DNA from: Cichorium intybus
Lineage: Eukaryota > Streptophyta > Magnoliopsida > Asterales > Asteraceae
Length of the DNA stretch: 64,000 nucleotides
Assembly: GCA_023525715.1 (NCBI GenBank)
Contig: JAKNSD010000073.1
Coordinates: forward strand, 270,062 to 334,061
Direction: 5' to 3'
Below the pieces are notes generated by a model. That model was not told where the DNA came from. It made no database searches and saw nothing but the letters and a program-made list of their open reading frames with translations. Shown here one piece after another: positions 60,701 through 64,000 of the stretch; within the stretch, counting starts at the first letter, position 1; every line of letters begins with the position of its first letter. The position numbers and the translations under genes were made by a program.

Positions 60701-63700
60701 GTTCATGTGAAACTCCTTCAATTTTGAATTTTTTAATGATATTTTTTCTGTTATTTTTAACAATTTGTCGTGTTCCCCGGTACATGAAAAATTCTTAATT
60801 TTTGAATTTTTGTAAAATTCAAAAATTACCTATAATTACACTTTATGATCATTTTAAACATTTCTGGTGTACCTGGGTTCATGAGAAACTCCTTAAATTT
60901 TGAATTTTTTAATGATATTTTTTCTGTTATTTTTAACAATTTGTCGTGTACCCCGGTACATGAAAAATTCTTAATTTTTGAATTTTTGTAAAATTCAAAA
61001 ATTACCTATAATTACACTTTGTGATTATTTTAAACAGTTCTGGTGTACCTAGGTTCATGAGAAACTCCTTAAATTTTGAATTTTTTAATGATATTTTTTC
61101 TGTTATTTTTAACAATTTGTCGTGTACCCCGGTACATGCAAAATTCATAATTTTTCAATTTTTGTAAAATTCAAAAATTACCTATAATTACAATTTGTGA
61201 TCATTTTAAATATTTCTGTTGTACCTAGGTTTATGAAAAACTCCTTAAATTTTGAATTTTTTAATGATAATTTTTCTGTTATTTTTAACAATTTGTCGTG
61301 TACCCCGGTACATGAAAAATTCTTAATTTTTCAATTTTTGTAAAATTCAAAAATTACCTATAATTACACTTTGTGATCATTTTAAACTTTTCTGGTGTAC
61401 CTAGGTTCATGAGAAACTCCTTAAATTTTGAATTTTTTAATGATATTTTTTCTGTTATTTTTGACAATTTGTCGTATCCGCCGGTACATGAAAAATTCTT
61501 AATTTTTCAATTTTTGTAAAATTCAAAAATTACCTATAATTACACTTTATGATCATTTTAAACATTTCTGGTGTACCTAGGTTCATGAGAAACTCCTTAA
61601 ATTTTGAATTTTTTAATGATATTTTTTTTGTTATTTTTAACAATTTGTCGTGTAACCAGGTACATGAAAAATTCTTAATTTTTCAATTTTTGTAAAATTC
61701 AAAAATTACCTATAATTACACTTTGTGGTCATTTTAAACATTTCTGGTGTACCTAGGTTCATGAGAAACTCCTTAAATTTTGAATTTTTTAATGATATTT
61801 TTTCTGTTATTTTTAACAATTTGTCGTGTACCCCGGTACATGAAAAATTCTTAATTTTTGAATTTTTGTAAAATTCAAAAATTAACTATAATTACACTTT
61901 ATGATCATTTTAAACATTTCTGGTGTACCTGGGTTCATGAGAAACTCCTTAAATTTTGAATTTTTTAATGATATTTTTCTGTTATTTTTAACAATATGTC
62001 GTGTACCCCGGTACATGAAAAATTCTTAATTTTTGAATTTTATTAAAATTCAAAAATTACATTTAATTACACTTTATTATCATTTTAAAACATTTATGGT
62101 GTAGCGGGGTTCATGAGAAACTCCTTAAATTTTGAATTTTTAATGATATTTTTTCTGTTATTTTTAACATTTTGTCGTGTACCCCGGTACATGAAAAATT
62201 CTTAATTTTTCAATTTTTGTAAAATTCAAAAATTACCTATAATTACACTTTGTGATCATTTTAAACATTTCTGGTGTACCTAGGTTCATGAGAAACTCCT
62301 TAAATTTTGAATTTTTTAATGGTATTTTTTCTGTTATTTTTAACAATTTGTCGTGTACCCCGGTACATGAAAAATTCTTAATATTTTAATTTTTGTAAAA
62401 TTCAAAAATTACCTATAATTACACTTTATAATCATTTTAAACATTTCTGGTGTACCAAGGTTCATGAGAAACTCCTTAAATTTTGAATTTTTTAATGATA
62501 TTTTTTCTGTTATTTTTAACAATTTGTCGTGTACCCCGGTACATGAAAAATTCTTAATTTTTGAATTTTTGTAAAATTCAAAAATTACCTATAATTACAC
62601 TTTATAATCATTTTAAACATTTCTGGTGTACCTGGGTTCATGAGAAACTCCTTAAAATTTGAATTTTTTAATGATATTTTTTCTTTTATTTTTAACAATT
62701 TGTCGTGTACCCCGGTACATGAAAAATTCTTAATTTTTGAATTTTTGTAAAATTCAAAAATTACCTATAATTACACTTTATGATCATTTTAAACATTTCT
62801 GGTGTACCTAGGTTCATGAGAAACTCCTTAAATTTTGAATTTTTTAATGATATTTTTTTTGTTATTTTTAACAATTTGTCGTGTAACCAGGTACATGAAA
62901 AATTCTTAATTTTTCAATTTTTGTAAAATTCAAAAATTACCTATAATTACACTTTGTGGTCATTTTAAACATTTCTGGTGTACCTAGGTTCATGAGAAAC
63001 TCCTTAAATTTTGAATTTTTTAATGATATTTTTTCTGTTATTTTTAACAATTTGTCGTGTACCCCGGTACATGAAAAATTCTTAATTTTTGAATTTTTGT
63101 AAAATTCAAAAATTAACTATAATTACACTTTATGATCATTTTAAACATTTCTGGTGTACCTGGGTTCATGAGAAACTCCTTAAATTTTGAATTTTTTAAT
63201 GATATTTTTCTGTTATTTTTAACAATATGTCGTGTACCCCGGTACATGAAAAATTCTTAATTTTTGAATTTTATTAAAATTCAAAAATTACATTTAATTA
63301 CACTTTATTATCATTTTAAAACATTTATGGTGTAGCAGGGGTTCATGAGAAACTCCTTAAATTTTGAATTTTTAATGATATTTTTTCTGTTATTTTTAAC
63401 ATTTTGTCGTGTACCCCGGTACATGAAAAATTCTTAATTTTTCAATTTTTGTAAAATTCAAAAATTACCTATAATTACACTTTGTGATCATTTTAAACAT
63501 TTCTGGTGTACCTAGGTTCATGAGAAACTCCTTAAATTTTGAATTTTTTAATGGTATTTTTTCTGTTATTTTTAACAATTTGTCGTGTACCCCGGTACAT
63601 GAAAAATTCTTAATATTTTAATTTTTGTAAAATTCAAAAATTACCTATAATTACACTTTATAATCATTTTAAACATTTCTGGTGTACCTAGGTTCATGAG

Positions 63701-64000
63701 AAACTCCTTAAATTTTGAATTTTTTAATGATATTTTTTCTGTTATTTTTAACAATTTGTCGTGTACCCCGGTACATGAAAAATTCTTAATTTTTGAATTT
63801 TTGTAAAATTCAAAAATTACCTATAATTACACTTTATAATCATTTTAAACATTTCTGGTGTACCTGGGTTCATGAGAAACTCCTTAAAATTTGAATTTTT
63901 TAATGATATTTTTTCTTTTATTTTTAACAATTTGTCGTGTACCCCGGTACATGAAAAATTCTTAATTTTTGAATTTTTGTAAAATTCAAAAATTACCTAT
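57720..64000 (+). repeat. Higher-order repeats of 3,133 bp and 1,231 bp at the right end
   Basis: A shortened unit (AAAAATTTCTGGTGTATC) occurs at 57731 and 60688, 2,957 bp apart. GTATCCGCCGG occurs at 58341 and 61474, and GCGGGGTTCATG at 58971 and 62104, both 3,133 bp apart. The difference of 176 bp is one inserted unit (near 61140-61315). The GCGGGG-type unit appears again at 63335, 1,231 bp (7 units) after 62104, so the two periods are nested. Confidence 0.82.

Larger units (their letters stand above)
41856..64000 (+). repeat. Satellite array, right part: about 126 units of 176 bp, running off the window
   Basis: The same unit, orientation and half-A/half-B organisation as 3001-28843, resumed in phase after the transposon. 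Variants differ in frequency from the left part: GTGTAGCTGTG, TACTCCGGTACATG and TTTTTGGTGTACCTGGG are common between 44 and 57 kb, and the block structure changes several times. No gene or second mobile element is seen in this part. Short frames (for example 42824-43012, 46692-46880, 54835-55062) are satellite translations. Confidence 0.95.

Noticed and set aside
3001..64000. CRISPR-like array
   Set aside because: The repeats are contiguous 176-bp units without unique spacers in eukaryotic DNA. It is satellite DNA.
1..64000. tRNA, rRNA or other RNA genes
   Set aside because: No tRNA-like cloverleaf boxes or rRNA segments were recognised. The TGGTATCAGAGC match is the retrotransposon primer site.

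Overview
This window is plant nuclear DNA. About three quarters of it is one AT-rich tandem satellite with a unit of about 176 bp. All copies read in the same direction, the array starts near 3001, and it runs off the right edge. A complete 13.0-kb Ty1/copia retrotransposon of the Sirevirus (SIRE/Maximus) type sits inside the array. The tRNA-iMet primer site, the Sirevirus-style gag/pol and the large third ORF point to a flowering plant. I lean towards a eudicot, possibly Asteraceae, but only from general resemblance. The unit length, uniform orientation, nested higher-order repeats and lack of host genes fit a centromeric or pericentromeric array. The window does not prove that location.

Layout. 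1-3000: array flank made of repeat debris. It holds the 3' end of a Sirevirus-like gag (3-629, open at the left edge), an unrecognised stretch, a degenerate region of CCGCAA/TTGCGG hairpins (about 1249-2050), and an LTR-like or promoter-like block reading on the minus strand (TATA at 2469-2476, 25-bp palindrome, many GCTAA words). 3001-28843: satellite, about 147 units, with a 1.8-kb higher-order repeat at about 6-14 kb and a 6,502-bp segmental duplication at about 20-28.5 kb. 28844-41850: the retrotransposon, on the minus strand, flanked by the 5-bp duplication GTTAT. Removing the element and one GTTAT restores a normal satellite unit. 41856-64000: satellite again, about 126 units, with 3,867-bp, 1,583-bp, 1,056-bp, 3,133-bp and 1,231-bp periodicities.

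Retrotransposon. In its own direction it reads 5' LTR (319 bp), PBS, gag (1032 aa), in-frame TAA, pol (PR-INT-RT-RNaseH), spacer, a third ORF of 1082 aa, PPT, 3' LTR. The LTRs differ at one base in 319, so the insertion is young. Gag packages the RNA. Pol supplies maturation, cDNA synthesis and integration. ORF3 lies where Sireviruses carry the so-called envelope-like gene, but it looks like a soluble coiled-coil protein with nuclear-localisation-like basic clusters.

The most unusual point is a compact, intact, opposite-strand gene between pol and ORF3 (33892-34308). It encodes a 138-aa tandem Agenet (Tudor-like, plant chromatin reader) protein and has its own TATA box, CCAAT box and AATAAA signal. 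It is divergent from ORF3, and the two upstream regions share the words GGGAAACGT and GCTAATC in the same order ahead of a TATA-like box. A chromatin-reader gene carried by a copia element that has landed in satellite DNA is the best candidate here for an undescribed system. The reverse transcriptase active site reads YDDD instead of the usual YVDD, which may mean this copy needed help or is now inactive.
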